Positions 22,173-35,073 of a DNA stretch of 44,442 nucleotides are shown in pieces (the first letter of the stretch is position 1; the number at the start of each line of letters is the position of its first letter). Source of the DNA: Bryobacterales bacterium (GTDB lineage: Bacteria > Acidobacteriota > Terriglobia > Bryobacterales > Bryobacteraceae); the NCBI GenBank assembly GCA_003167495.1, contig PMSX01000069.1:1-44442 (forward strand), in the 5' to 3' direction. The notes under the pieces were generated by a model. It was not told where the DNA came from. It saw only the letters and a list, made by a program, of their open reading frames with translations, and ran no database searches. Both the position numbers and the translations under genes were made by a program.

Positions 22173-23957
22173 ATGGAGCCACTCCCCGAATATGAAGCCC
22201 GCCGTTCTGCCTGGCTTGCCAAACAGAATCTTTTGCAGCGGAAATTCATGCGCCTTGGCAACGCACGTCTTGCGCTTGCAGTCATAACGGCCTTATTGGC
22301 GTGGCTAGCCTATGGCCCGGCAATGCTCTCTGCTTGGTGGCTGTTGCTTCCACTCCTCGCGCTTGTGCTGCTCTTCGGCCTGCATGCACGCGTCGTGCGC
22401 AATCGTGCCTTTGCCGAACGCGGCCTGCGCTACTGCGACCGCGGCATCCAACGCATCAAGAATCAATGGCAAGGAAAAGGCGAGGCCGGTGAGCGCTTTC
22501 GCGATGCGAATCATGTCTACGCAGAAGATCTGGATCTCTTTGGCAAAGGCAGTCTGTTCGAATTGCTTTGCACCGCTCGCACTGCCGCCGGCGAAGACGC
22601 GCTCGCCCAGTGTCTGCTCCACCCGGCAACTCTCGAAGAGGCCGCCGCTCGCCAGCAAGCTGTCCGTGAGCTTGCCTCGCGGATCGATCTGCGCGAAGAG
22701 GTCGCTTTACTGGGCGAAGATGTCCGTTCACAAGTACGGGCCGACGTAATCACGCATTGGGGCTCTCGGCCTCCCATACTGTTCCCTCCACTTTTGCGGC
22801 CGCTCGCGCTCCTCCTTTCTATCGCCGCGTTCGCTTGCGCCATCGCTTTGCTGTTTGGGTGGCTGCCTCTGTGGCCTCTAGCCCTGGCCTTGCTCATCAA
22901 CGGACTCACTCTCTTTCTCACGCGCCACATCGTGTCACAGATCATCGCCTCCGTTGAAACACCAGCCAGCCACCTCGCCATTCTGGCCCTTCTCATACAA
23001 CGCATCGAACAGGAGACTTTTCAATCGCCACTTTTGCAACAGTTGATTGGGAGGCTCCGCGCGGGCGCACTACCCGCGGCACGGCAAATCCGCCGCTTAG
23101 AACGTTGGATCGATTGGCTCGGAATGGGTTCTCATCCCTTGATGTTGCTCGTGCAGGTAGCCTTTCTCTGGCCGTTGCAGGTCGCCATGGGCATTGAAAT
23201 GTGGCGTCGCCAATCGGGTTCCCACGTCGGCGAATGGATCAAAGCACTCGGCGAGTTTGAGGCGCTCTCCGCGCTTGCCTCACTGGCCTTTGAACGTCCG
23301 TCTTGGACCTTTCCCGAACTGCTTCCACCCGCACATGCCAGCTTCACTGCAACTGCCTTGCGCCACCCATTAATCGAAGAGCGGCGCTGTGTACCGAACG
23401 ATGTTACGCTCAACAGCACGCCTCGTTTGCTTATTGTCAGTGGCTCCAACATGTCGGGCAAAAGCACCTTGCTGCGCAGCATCGGGCTTAACACTGTGCT
23501 GGCTTGGGCCGGATCAACAGTGAACGCCGCGCATCTCAAGCTCTCGCCGCTGCAGACGGGCGCCTCCATCCGCGTCACCGATTCTTTGCAGGACAACCGC
23601 TCGCGATTCTTCGCCGAAATCACTCGCTTGCGGCAGATCGTCGATTTGACACGCGAACCCACTCCTGTGCTTTTTCTCCTCGATGAGCTGCTAAGCGGCA
23701 CCAATTCTCACGATCGCCGCATCGGCGCCTCTGGCCTTGTGAAGGGCCTGTTGCGGGGTAACACCATTGGCCTGCTGACAACTCACGATCTCGCTCTCAC
23801 TGAAATCGCCGACGATCTCCAATCAGCGGCGACAAATGTTCATTTCGAGGATCGAATCACCGATGGCAAAATGGAATTCGATTATCGGCTTCGCCCCGGC
23901 ATCGTCACACACAGCAATGCGCTGGAGTTAATGCGGGCGGTGGGATTAGAGGTCTAA
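22173..23957 (+). CDS. Membrane-associated MutS-like ATPase
   Basis: The C-terminal third is a MutS domain V ATPase: Walker A SGSNMSGKST (about 423-432), then DSLQDNRSRFFAEI, Walker B LFLLDELLSGTNSHDR and the TTHDLAL switch. Unlike MutS1 there is no mismatch-recognition domain. The N-terminal part instead has two membrane helices (about 31-48 and 52-70), and a second pair at about 208-250. This architecture occurs in a MutS subfamily of unknown role, probably not classical mismatch repair. ATG 22173 is chosen over the adjacent TTG 22170. The gene is alone between a noncoding stretch and a convergent neighbour 6 bp away. Confidence 0.87.
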   Translation: MEPLPEYEARRSAWLAKQNLLQRKFMRLGNARLALAVITALLAWLAYGPAMLSAWWLLLPLLALVLLFGLHARVVRNRAFAERGLRYCDRGIQRIKNQWQGKGEAGERFRDANHVYAEDLDLFGKGSLFELLCTARTAAGEDALAQCLLHPATLEEAAARQQAVRELASRIDLREEVALLGEDVRSQVRADVITHWGSRPPILFPPLLRPLALLLSIAAFACAIALLFGWLPLWPLALALLINGLTLFLTRHIVSQIIASVETPASHLAILALLIQRIEQETFQSPLLQQLIGRLRAGALPAARQIRRLERWIDWLGMGSHPLMLLVQVAFLWPLQVAMGIEMWRRQSGSHVGEWIKALGEFEALSALASLAFERPSWTFPELLPPAHASFTATALRHPLIEERRCVPNDVTLNSTPRLLIVSGSNMSGKSTLLRSIGLNTVLAWAGSTVNAAHLKLSPLQTGASIRVTDSLQDNRSRFFAEITRLRQIVDLTREPTPVLFLLDELLSGTNSHDRRIGASGLVKGLLRGNTIGLLTTHDLALTEIADDLQSAATNVHFEDRITDGKMEFDYRLRPGIVTHSNALELMRAVGLEV

Positions 23958-23963
23958 GAAAGT

Positions 23964-24491
23964 CTAAGACCCTTTCTTTTCCTCTTCCTTCTCACACACC
24001 AGCGTGAGCGCGGCTTCGCCCTTTTCCGTGACGATATGGCTCGTGGTCGTCAGCGTATTGCCGTCCGCTGAAAGTTCCCAGCGGTCTTCAATCACTTCCT
24101 TCTCACCGTTGGCCATGATCATCTTTGTTCGCACTACCAGCGCCTGTCCGTCCCAGAAAGCCCGGCATTGCGCATCCCGGCCTTTGATCGTGTTCATCGT
24201 GACTGAGTTGTCAGTGAAATAGGAGACATCGGCCATCGTTGTCTGTTTGCCGGTGGTCTGGATCGTATGCAAGTTGATTACCGGATCGCGGTGGTCCACC
24301 ACCCGGATCACTGCGTCAGGCACTTTGAAGCCATTGAAATCACTCTTCTCCTTCACCATACGCCAGCGTCCCGAAAAGTTAGGCCGGACCGGCGGCGCAT
24401 CCGGCTGCTGACCCGTGAGTGGGGGCGTCAGCGACACAGTCAGAAGAGACAGGAGAATGATGGATTGGGACTTTCGGAAAAAGTGAGCCAT
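23964..24491 (-). CDS. Small secreted hypothetical protein
   Basis: The 175-residue product has a signal peptide ending near LTGQQP. The mature part starts FSGRWRMVKEKSDF and continues with strand-rich motifs (DHRDPVINL, SADGNTLTTTSHI) typical of a secreted acidobacterial family with a lipocalin-like or eight-strand barrel look. The tail is very acidic and lysine-rich. Its function is unknown. It converges with the MutS-like gene. The 266 bp upstream hold no supported gene: a hydrophobic 20-codon run at 24492-24560 has no start codon. Confidence 0.72.
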   Translation of the reverse strand: MAHFFRKSQSIILLSLLTVSLTPPLTGQQPDAPPVRPNFSGRWRMVKEKSDFNGFKVPDAVIRVVDHRDPVINLHTIQTTGKQTTMADVSYFTDNSVTMNTIKGRDAQCRAFWDGQALVVRTKMIMANGEKEVIEDRWELSADGNTLTTTSHIVTEKGEAALTLVCEKEEEKKGS

Positions 24492-24757
24492 TAGTTTTTT
24501 TGCGTTGCCACGAACACCACAACCAGAATCACGGCAAGAATCGCCAGCACGGCGAAGAATCTAGTAGCTCTTGTGTTAACTAGCCCACACGCAAGCCGCC
24601 GCCGCGCTCACGCTGCCTTCGCCTCTTCAATTTTTGCACGAATCTTACAACGCAGCATCTATGATAGATAATCGCGAACCAACAAAGGTCGACGTGAGCC
24701 ACCTTTCAAGAATCGTTTGGGCCGGCAAAGGCGCTCTAGCAGCTGTTCTAAAGTACC

Positions 24758-26041
24758 TCATCGAGATATCTTTGTCGTTCGCCAAGTCATCCGAAAACCT
24801 TTCGGAATGCTCGGAGTATCACTGAGAAAGAAAGCCGCTGCACCCGGAACCGCGTAGCCGAACGTGCTCTCGCTGGTTGTAAAGCTCGTCTTACCCGGCA
24901 ACGAATCTCTGCCGATTTCCCGGCTCCGAGAAATCTCCGATTGGATTCCCGGCAGTGGCTGCATTCCAACGAGCTCAGCGAAAAATCGATAGCTTTTCTC
25001 TCCCCACTCCAATTCCGAAAACCCAATCTCAACCAGATAAGTATTCGGCGGATCGTCCACTCTCGCGAATTCACGAATCCTCCCTGTGAGCATCGCCCCT
25101 GCCGGTATTTCCAACTCCGGCGAAGATCGAAGTGCCGATTCAAGTCGAGCGTGAATCCGATCGCCAACCCGGGCTGTCTTCGCAATCACCGGCTCGGCCA
25201 GCACCACCCGCAAATTCAACCCCGCCGGCAGCGACCCCTCGCTCTGCTTGTAGCGGCTCAGCATCGCCGCCATACCCGCCACATCGCCCGTCGACATCTT
25301 CGACTCTGCCGAGAACAAATGGCAATGCGAGAACGCCACTTTGTTGCGATACATCTTGCCTCCGCTTGTAACGGCCGTCAATGTGCCTCCGATCGGCAGC
25401 AAAGCCCGGCCGGACTCATCTTGAACAACTTCGTAATCCATTACAAGAGCGAGCGATCGCAGCAGCATTTGCGGCGGTATGTCTTGCGCATCCACTTTCA
25501 GCCGAATCAAGTGATAATCCTCCGCATCCACCCAGAACTCACCCGCCTCCTTCAATTCGCCCGCCTTCCCGTCCCAGTTGATCGTCCAGCGGGCTTCGAG
25601 CGAAGGCACTCGATAGGTAAATCGAAGAGCATCTCGGCCTTGAATCACGTCCCTCCCCGACTGCTGCACGAGCCCATGCCTGCCGACAAAGAGGCTATGC
25701 GCGAATCCGCTAAACATCCCGGTCGATAACAACCCATGCGTCACAAGCTCGGGCAAATTTAACGATGAAAAGCGGGTGTCGTCGGGCCACGAATACATCT
25801 CGCGCTCTTCGCCTACGCCCACGTCCACTTGCACCACATCGTTAGCGCTCGGCCGTCCATGCAGCTGCGGCCTTGCTCGTTCGATCGTCTCTAGGCACGT
25901 GTAGAACAGAATTGGCTTGAACAGATCGCGATTCGTATTCATCGCGTGAGCCAGGTTCAATACATCCGGCGAAAGTTCCTGCGTCCTTGCAGGCAGCGTA
26001 AGCAGAGCTGACAGCACTCCAATGATTCGCGCGGCATTCAT
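24758..26041 (-). CDS. Secreted hypothetical protein
   Basis: The start is the ATG giving MNAARIIGVLSALLTLPARTQEL, a signal peptide; 19 codons further upstream are open but lack a signal. About 400 mature residues follow. The N-terminal half is unassigned (NLPELVTHGLLSTGMFSGFAHSLF, ARWTINWDGKAGELKEAGEFWVDAEDYHLIRLKVDAQ), and its wording resembles outer-membrane lipoprotein carriers or secreted propeptides of Acidobacteria. The C-terminal half contains VGDRIHARLESAL and IPAGAMLTGRIREFARVDDPPNTYLVEIGFSELEW-type blocks (shortened here), similar to the beta-barrel part of TrbI/VirB10-like or flagellar-type modules; I am not confident of that. It is divergent from the deacetylase gene. Confidence 0.65.
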   Translation of the reverse strand: MNAARIIGVLSALLTLPARTQELSPDVLNLAHAMNTNRDLFKPILFYTCLETIERARPQLHGRPSANDVVQVDVGVGEEREMYSWPDDTRFSSLNLPELVTHGLLSTGMFSGFAHSLFVGRHGLVQQSGRDVIQGRDALRFTYRVPSLEARWTINWDGKAGELKEAGEFWVDAEDYHLIRLKVDAQDIPPQMLLRSLALVMDYEVVQDESGRALLPIGGTLTAVTSGGKMYRNKVAFSHCHLFSAESKMSTGDVAGMAAMLSRYKQSEGSLPAGLNLRVVLAEPVIAKTARVGDRIHARLESALRSSPELEIPAGAMLTGRIREFARVDDPPNTYLVEIGFSELEWGEKSYRFFAELVGMQPLPGIQSEISRSREIGRDSLPGKTSFTTSESTFGYAVPGAAAFFLSDTPSIPKGFRMTWRTTKISR

Positions 26042-26210
26042 CGGGAATACCAGGCGAACGTCTGCGCGCTTTCGCTCCATGCGAGTACTCCGCCACAATC
26101 ACCGCCAACTCGCCCGACAAATCGTCGCCCCGGCGATACCGCTTCCGCTTCAGGCTCTGCAGGTCCGGCTCTGTTGGCGAAATCAGATTTCAATACAAAT
26201 ATCCTTAGAA

Positions 26211-27137
26211 TTGGTAGATTTCCACCACTCGCAGAAACTTTCGAAGCTCAAACTCTTCTACTGCGATCAACATCATTTTCCCCTGCCGCCGGGGCACAAA
26301 TTTCCGCTGGCCAAATATCGATTATTGCGCGAACTGCTCACTGGCGTCGGAACCTTCGAACTGCACGAAGCACCGCTGGCGACTCGCGAAGAAGTACTGC
26401 GGGTTCATACCACCGAATATACCGATGGCTTCCTGAGCGGCACTCTGGAGCCGGCTGTAATGCGGCGCATCGGCTTTCCTTGGTCGCCGGAATTAGTAAA
26501 GCGCACTTTGGCGAGTGCCGGTAGTACCTTGCAGGCGGTGCGTACGGCCTTGGCTGCGGGCATGGCTGGAACCTTGGCCGGCGGCACGCATCATGCCTTT
26601 CGCGCCGAAGGTTCCGGCTTTTGCGTCTTTAACGACTTGGCGATTGCCATTCAGCAAGTGCGTGCGTGCAACGGCCTTCGGCGCGCCGCGGTAGTGGATC
26701 TGGACGTACACCAAGGCGACGGCACTGCTTCCATTTTTTCCGAAGACGCCGCCGTGTTTACGTTGTCCGTTCACGGCCAGAAGAATTTCCCGTTCCGTAA
26801 ACAAAAGAGCTGCCTCGATGTAGAGCTGGAAGATCAAACACAAGATGACGAATATCTCACAAAATTGAAGAAAGCTCTTGAAAGCGTTTGGAAATCGGCG
26901 CCCGAACTGATTCTCTATCAGTCGGGGGTGGACGGTTTGAAAAGTGACCGGCTGGGCCGCCTAGGTCTGACTGCCGAGGGACTAAGGCAGCGCGATGAAT
27001 TAGTCATCGAAGGCGCCAAGCGCCTAGGTATGCCGCTGGCAATTACGTTAGGAGGTGGGTATTCGGAACCGATTGAACTTACCGTTGCGGCGCACGCCAA
27101 TACTTTTCGCATAGCTTCTCGAATCTATAACCGATAA
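26211..27137 (+). CDS. Histone deacetylase superfamily protein (AcuC-like)
   Basis: The zinc deacetylase signatures are clear: GGTHHAF (H127, H128), VVDLDVHQGDGT (D165 and H167 as metal ligands), SGVDGLKSDRLG (D241) and LGGGYS near the C-terminus. Bacterial members remove acetyl groups from enzymes such as acetyl-CoA synthetase or from polyamines and drugs. No ATG lies near the conserved KLFYCDQHHFPLPPGHKF start; TTG 26211 is the best in-frame codon, and the longer open frame upstream lies in the promoter region shared with the divergent gene. The C-terminal part is complete. It stands alone. Confidence 0.85.
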   Translation: MVDFHHSQKLSKLKLFYCDQHHFPLPPGHKFPLAKYRLLRELLTGVGTFELHEAPLATREEVLRVHTTEYTDGFLSGTLEPAVMRRIGFPWSPELVKRTLASAGSTLQAVRTALAAGMAGTLAGGTHHAFRAEGSGFCVFNDLAIAIQQVRACNGLRRAAVVDLDVHQGDGTASIFSEDAAVFTLSVHGQKNFPFRKQKSCLDVELEDQTQDDEYLTKLKKALESVWKSAPELILYQSGVDGLKSDRLGRLGLTAEGLRQRDELVIEGAKRLGMPLAITLGGGYSEPIELTVAAHANTFRIASRIYNR

Positions 27138-27193
27138 GACTTTATGCAGGATTGCCGAACACAGCAATCAAAATAAACAAAGGTAGTTGCCTT

Positions 27194-27493
27194 ATGGGCC
27201 AAATCAACAGTACAAACTTGCCTGAGTACGTGCCGGATGCACGCCAGGCGGGAACAAATTCAAGAACCAACGGCGCGGCGGCTGGTTCCGGATCGGCGTC
27301 ACAAACCGATGCGCCGCAAGATGACTTGCAGCTGACGAAACTCAGTGGCGTCCTCAATAGCTTGAAAAATGGCGCTTCTGCCATGCGGAGCCAGCTAGTG
27401 CAAGTGATGACTGCAGTGCGAAGTGGCACATACCAAGTGGATCCGCTGCAAGTAAGCCGCAGCATTGTGGGCGAAAGCATAGCCGCGCGATAG
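27194..27493 (+). CDS. FlgM-like anti-sigma-28 factor
   Basis: A 99-residue protein. The N-terminal half is Ser/Gly/Ala-rich and probably disordered; the C-terminal half (LQLTKLSGVLNSLKNGASAMRSQLVQV, then GTYQVDPLQVSRSIV) matches the sigma-28-binding helices of FlgM, where GxYxVDxxxxAxxI is the family signature. ATG 27194 has AAAGG 10 nt upstream, whereas an upstream TTG start adds residues unlike FlgM. No flagellar gene is in the window, so it may regulate a flagellar or other sigma factor elsewhere. Confidence 0.75.
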   Translation: MGQINSTNLPEYVPDARQAGTNSRTNGAAAGSGSASQTDAPQDDLQLTKLSGVLNSLKNGASAMRSQLVQVMTAVRSGTYQVDPLQVSRSIVGESIAAR

Positions 27494-27503
27494 AACCACT
27501 CCA

Positions 27504-28520
27504 CTATTGCGACCGCGGATCGCTCCAGCCGAGATCCGCGCCACTCCCGTACGTGAACCACGACCTAATCACCTGGCCGTCCGGCTTCTCAACGGCGACG
27601 CAGTGAAAATCTCCACGGCCCGGTTCGCCAAAACGAAGGTCGGTTAACTCAATTCTCTTTCCAGCACCGTCCTGGAGATCCACCCGGTGTACAGACCAGA
27701 CGGGAAACCGCGCAAAATACAAGAAATATGAAAACTCGGGAGTCTTTGCCGCGTTGGCGGTGGCCTCCGATGTAGGAATCCGGAATAACGTTTCTCCGGC
27801 CTCCGTATTGAATTGGTCCAGCGGATTCAAATTAAATTGAAGAAAAGACGTTTTGGCTTTCACAATGCCGCGCCATCGCAGAGGATTGACGGACGTGGGC
27901 AATGCTGAAACCTCCAGCGGTGGAGCGCCGGCATACAAGCGCGATTCCAGTTGCGTTAGCGCGCGCTGATGCAGGCTATAGCGTCCAGCATCGTATGCAA
28001 CGCAAAGCAACAAAATCGCGATCGCGATTCCCTGCCCCGTGGACTTCTTAGCCTCACCAATCTCACTACTCACCAAACCCGAAAGCCAAGGCCATACCGC
28101 CGCCAAACCCAACGCCGCAAGCATGGGACCGTCCGTCAGCGAGTTTAGATCCAGGTGGAACCATTGCATCGAATACGGAATGAATGGGCGAATGCCGTAG
28201 TTGTTGGTCCAATCCAGCAGTAGATGGCTCAAAACCCCGATCACGCAAACCACCCAAGCACGAAACCAAGGCAAGCGCTGCCGGTAAATAGCAGCCACCA
28301 GCAAGACGCACCCTAACGCAAGAACAGGAACGGCCAGCAAAGAGTGCGTTGGCCCACGGTGAACTTCCAGATAAGTGAGCTGGCTCTTGGCAAGGGCAAC
28401 AATATCAATATCCGGAATGTTGGCCGAGAGCAACAGGAGCAGCGTTGCTCGCGGCGTGATGCGATTCAATCCAGCGCGGCTCAGCGCTAAGCCAGTCAGC
28501 GAGTGGCTTAGATTATCCAT
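27504..28520 (-). CDS. YdjM-like membrane metal-dependent hydrolase
   Basis: The N-terminus (MDNLSHSLTGLALSRAGL), the following hydrophobic helices and the blocks PDIDIV and HRGPTHSLL match the YdjM/LexA-binding inner-membrane hydrolase family. VIGVLSHLLLDWTNNYG is the second His/Asp motif. There are about five membrane helices, then a soluble C-terminal domain (about 190-338) ending FTYGSGADLGW that I cannot assign. It starts 4 bp after the lipid kinase stop, so the two form a minus-strand operon. Members hydrolyse an unknown substrate at the inner membrane. Confidence 0.82.
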   Translation of the reverse strand: MDNLSHSLTGLALSRAGLNRITPRATLLLLLSANIPDIDIVALAKSQLTYLEVHRGPTHSLLAVPVLALGCVLLVAAIYRQRLPWFRAWVVCVIGVLSHLLLDWTNNYGIRPFIPYSMQWFHLDLNSLTDGPMLAALGLAAVWPWLSGLVSSEIGEAKKSTGQGIAIAILLLCVAYDAGRYSLHQRALTQLESRLYAGAPPLEVSALPTSVNPLRWRGIVKAKTSFLQFNLNPLDQFNTEAGETLFRIPTSEATANAAKTPEFSYFLYFARFPVWSVHRVDLQDGAGKRIELTDLRFGEPGRGDFHCVAVEKPDGQVIRSWFTYGSGADLGWSDPRSQ

Positions 28521-28524
28521 GCAG

Positions 28525-32149
<3,625 letters not shown>

Positions 32150-32177
32150 AAGGCTGGAGTTTCGATAGTATAGATCC

Positions 32178-33059
32178 ATGTCGTCTAGATCCATGTCCAT
32201 CTCACGTCGGAACTTCGTCGTTCGATCAGCGGCCCTGCTGCCTGCCGCCAAAGCCCTGCTAGGCCGCGATGCCTTGACCGCCGCCAATCTCGGAGTGCAG
32301 TTGTACACGGTGCGCGACATTATCGGCGCCAATCCGGCTACAGTCTTGAAAGCGATTCAAGATATTGGCTATCGCGAAGTGGAGGCCACTTATGGCAACC
32401 TCAATCAGATTTGGTCTGCTCTGAAAGAGACGCAGCTGAAGCCCATAAGCATCCATCTCGATACGGCCCTGTTCTTCGAAGGCGGCAGCAAACTCGATGC
32501 GGCCATCGCCGACGTCAAGCAGCGCGGCTTCGAGTACGTTGTGCTCCCCTACATCCCACCCGAACAGCGCGGCGGCCTCGACGTGTTCAAAAAGCTGGCC
32601 GAGACGCTGAACAAAGCTGGTGAAAAGGCCAAGGCCGCCGGTCTGACACTCTGTTATCACAACCACGCGTTTGAATTTGAGCCCATGCAAGGAACTACCG
32701 GTTTTGAACTCCTCCTGAAAGACACTCACAAAGATTTGGTGTCACTCGAAATGGATGTGTTCTGGGTCAGCGTGGCGGGGCATGATCCGGTAGCGTTGCT
32801 CAAAAAATACTCGAACCGTGTGGCCCTGTTGCATTTGAAAGACAAAGCGAGCGGCACGGCGGTGCAGTACAACGAGCGCGTCCCCAAGGAAACGTTCAAA
32901 GAAGTGGGCAATGGAACGGTGGATATTCCGGCAGTTCTGGTCGCCGCTAAAAAGTCTGCCGTGAGGCATTATTTCGTGGAGCAGGATCAAACCGCTGGCG
33001 ACCCGATTGATAGTTTGCGGCAGAGCTACAAGTATTTAAGCGGCCGGCTGGCAACGTAA
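32178..33059 (+). CDS. Tat-exported sugar phosphate isomerase/epimerase-like protein
   Basis: The N-terminus (SISRRNFVVRSAALLPAA) is a Tat signal, and the remainder is an AP-endonuclease-2-type TIM barrel. Metal-ligand blocks are YREVEATYG, ISIHLD, VVLPYIP, CYHNHAFEFE, SLEMDVFWV (Asp) and LLHLKDK. Such exported members occur in Acidobacteria and Planctomycetes and probably epimerise or isomerise sugars. Two ATGs 15 bp apart (32178 and 32193) are offered by a direct repeat of tagatccatgtc; both give the same signal peptide. Confidence 0.85.
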   Translation: MSSRSMSISRRNFVVRSAALLPAAKALLGRDALTAANLGVQLYTVRDIIGANPATVLKAIQDIGYREVEATYGNLNQIWSALKETQLKPISIHLDTALFFEGGSKLDAAIADVKQRGFEYVVLPYIPPEQRGGLDVFKKLAETLNKAGEKAKAAGLTLCYHNHAFEFEPMQGTTGFELLLKDTHKDLVSLEMDVFWVSVAGHDPVALLKKYSNRVALLHLKDKASGTAVQYNERVPKETFKEVGNGTVDIPAVLVAAKKSAVRHYFVEQDQTAGDPIDSLRQSYKYLSGRLAT

Positions 33060-33068
33060 GACAGCCAC

Positions 33069-33929
33069 TCATACTGCGTGTGCTTTCCGCTTTTCCGCCG
33101 CGGTCTCGGTCCGTTTGAAAAATGCGAGCAAGTCAGTATTGATCTCGTCCGGGTGGGTCGTCGCCATGCCATGCGGAAAGCCCGGATAGACCTTGAGGGT
33201 AGCGTTCTTCAGTATCTTCGCGGACATGCGCCCGGCAGCGTCGATTGGCACAATCTGATCGTCGTCGCCATGCATCACCAGCACGGGGATATCGATCTTC
33301 TTCAGATCTTCTGTAAAATCCGTTTCTGAGAATGCCTTGATGCAATCGTAGTGAGCCTTGATCCCGCCCAGCATTCCCTGCAGCCACCAGTGCTCTCGAA
33401 TGCCCTCCGAGATCTTGGCGCCCGGCCGGTTGAATCCGTAGAACGGCAGCGTCAGATCTTTGTAGAACTGCGGCCGGTTGCTCGCTACTCCGGCTCGTAT
33501 CCCGTCGAAGACAGAGATCGGCAGGCCGCCGGGGTTCGCTTCCGTCTTCAACATGAGCGGCGGTACGGAGCTCACCAACACCGCCTTCGCAACCCGTTTG
33601 CTGCCGTGCCGGCCCAGATAGCGCGCAACTTCGCCGCCGCCGGTGGAGTGCCCAACCATAATGGCGTTCTGCAAATCGAGCGCTTCAAACAGCGCCGCCA
33701 AGTCGTCGGCGTAGGTATTCATTTCGTTACCATCCCAAGTTTGGCTCGAGCGGCCATGGCCTCGCCGGTCGTGGGCAATCACCCGGTAGCCATGTTGGCC
33801 GAAGAACAGCATCTGCCCGTCCCAGTCGTCTCCGCTCAACGGCCAACCGTGCGAGAACACAATCGGCTGCCCGGTGCCCCAATCTTTGTAGAAGATCGTC
33901 GTTCCGTCTTTTACCGTTATGGTGCTCAT
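33069..33929 (-). CDS. Non-heme chloroperoxidase-type alpha/beta hydrolase
   Basis: The 286-residue protein has the catalytic triad of cofactor-free haloperoxidases and esterases: nucleophile Ser95 in GHSTGGG, Asp224 in HGDDDQIVP and His253 in GFPHGM; the oxyanion [10 protein letters not shown] is at 27-36. It lacks a signal peptide, so it is cytosolic. Such enzymes hydrolyse esters or perform perhydrolysis. Neighbouring genes give no clear pathway. The ribosome-binding site GGAAGGA lies just upstream of the ATG. Confidence 0.92.
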   Translation of the reverse strand: MSTITVKDGTTIFYKDWGTGQPIVFSHGWPLSGDDWDGQMLFFGQHGYRVIAHDRRGHGRSSQTWDGNEMNTYADDLAALFEALDLQNAIMVGHSTGGGEVARYLGRHGSKRVAKAVLVSSVPPLMLKTEANPGGLPISVFDGIRAGVASNRPQFYKDLTLPFYGFNRPGAKISEGIREHWWLQGMLGGIKAHYDCIKAFSETDFTEDLKKIDIPVLVMHGDDDQIVPIDAAGRMSAKILKNATLKVYPGFPHGMATTHPDEINTDLLAFFKRTETAAEKRKAHAV

Positions 33930-34126
33930 TTTTTTCCTTCCTCAATAATGATCGAGTTAGCATTCGTTCTGTTTGAACTCGCGGCGATGCGAAACAACCT
34001 TTCGCGAAAATGGCTGTTGCTAGAGCGCCAGTCTATCGCGGAAACCACCCTCGCGATACGGGTAAAACTATCGGCTCCGGCAAAGGCGATCACATGGCGA
34101 ACCTGCTCGGCACCCATGAGCTGCGC

Positions 34127-34870
34127 CTATCGAATGTTTCCATCGAGCAGCACCACCCAATACTGAACGCTTTGAAGCGTGAAGCCGATCAGAATCAGAC
34201 CAACACCAAAGACTCCCATGCGCTTTTCGGGCAAATGATCGGCCATCCATTCAATGAAGGGAGTGCACGCGCCGGAGATCGCGGTGACAATGCCGATGGT
34301 GAGTCCCGCTCGCAGCCCGACGGCGATGGCATGTTCGCGCTGCTGTGCCACTAGGCTGCTGACGTAGCCGGTAACCGCGTAGCCAACCGTGCGATTCGCC
34401 GCCGCTAACAATTGGAACCGGGTAAAACGGGGACGAATCGCGGGTTTATATTCGACCGTCGGCCGAATGCCAATCCGATAGGCGAATAACTGTCCGGCCG
34501 TGCTCAACAAGCCAAATGTGACGCCGAATGGGAACCCGAACAAAAAAGATGAGCCCACGGCAAAACCGCACCCGCGTATGGCGCTCATAGCCGTGTCCAG
34601 CCAGAATCCCGGCTTCGGTCCACCTCTCGAAATGCGGGAAAACTCCCAAGCCAGCGTAATGCCATGCGCCGCTCCACTGGCCAGACCGAATATGGGCCCC
34701 AGGGCGAGACCGTAACCGGCTCCAAAAAGTGCCCCGTAGGTGACGGCGCGCGTCAGAGTTCGCAAAGGACCGTGTTCTCCGCCCAGCAAATCGTATGCAA
34801 GATACAAAGCTCCGAGCACGTCGAGCGAACTGCCGATAATGCTGATCAAAGCGAGTGTGTGCTTGTCCAT
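34127..34870 (-). CDS. Multi-pass membrane protein of unknown function
   Basis: The start is the ATG giving MDKHTLALISIIGSSLDVLG. The 247 residues contain about six or seven Gly- and Ala-rich helices (YGALFGAGYGLALGPIFGLASGAAHG, GCGFAVGSSFLFGFPFGVTFGLL, SSLVAQQREHAIAVGLRAGLTIG). The Gly-x-x-Gly spacing is like that of channel-forming or Tim17-type folds but no family is recognised. The 197 bp between it and the hydrolase, and the 203 bp upstream, hold no gene. Confidence 0.65.
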   Translation of the reverse strand: MDKHTLALISIIGSSLDVLGALYLAYDLLGGEHGPLRTLTRAVTYGALFGAGYGLALGPIFGLASGAAHGITLAWEFSRISRGGPKPGFWLDTAMSAIRGCGFAVGSSFLFGFPFGVTFGLLSTAGQLFAYRIGIRPTVEYKPAIRPRFTRFQLLAAANRTVGYAVTGYVSSLVAQQREHAIAVGLRAGLTIGIVTAISGACTPFIEWMADHLPEKRMGVFGVGLILIGFTLQSVQYWVVLLDGNIR

Positions 34871-35073
34871 AGTCAGCAGAGTGTCATTCGCTGAGCCGCT
34901 TCTTCTGTGCATCGAAACGGCCTGACGGCGCTGGGCGGCGACTCTTTATTTACTCACAGTTTCACTGCGGGCTGTCATGGCAAAGAGTCCAATCGCGAAA
35001 CTTTCTGAGACTGGGCCGAATCAAAGCCAGAAAGGAAAGATGCTTTCTCCCGAAAGGGATTGGTAACGACGAT

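Noticed and set aside
24492..24600. Hydrophobic minus-strand peptide of about 35 codons
   Set aside because: No ATG, GTG or TTG start before the hydrophobic run and no ribosome-binding site.
24634..24825. Plus-strand open frame of 63 codons
   Set aside because: Overlaps the 3' end of a supported minus-strand gene and has no recognisable motif.
27142..27561. Minus-strand 139-codon open frame
   Set aside because: It covers the FlgM-like gene in another frame and resembles no family.
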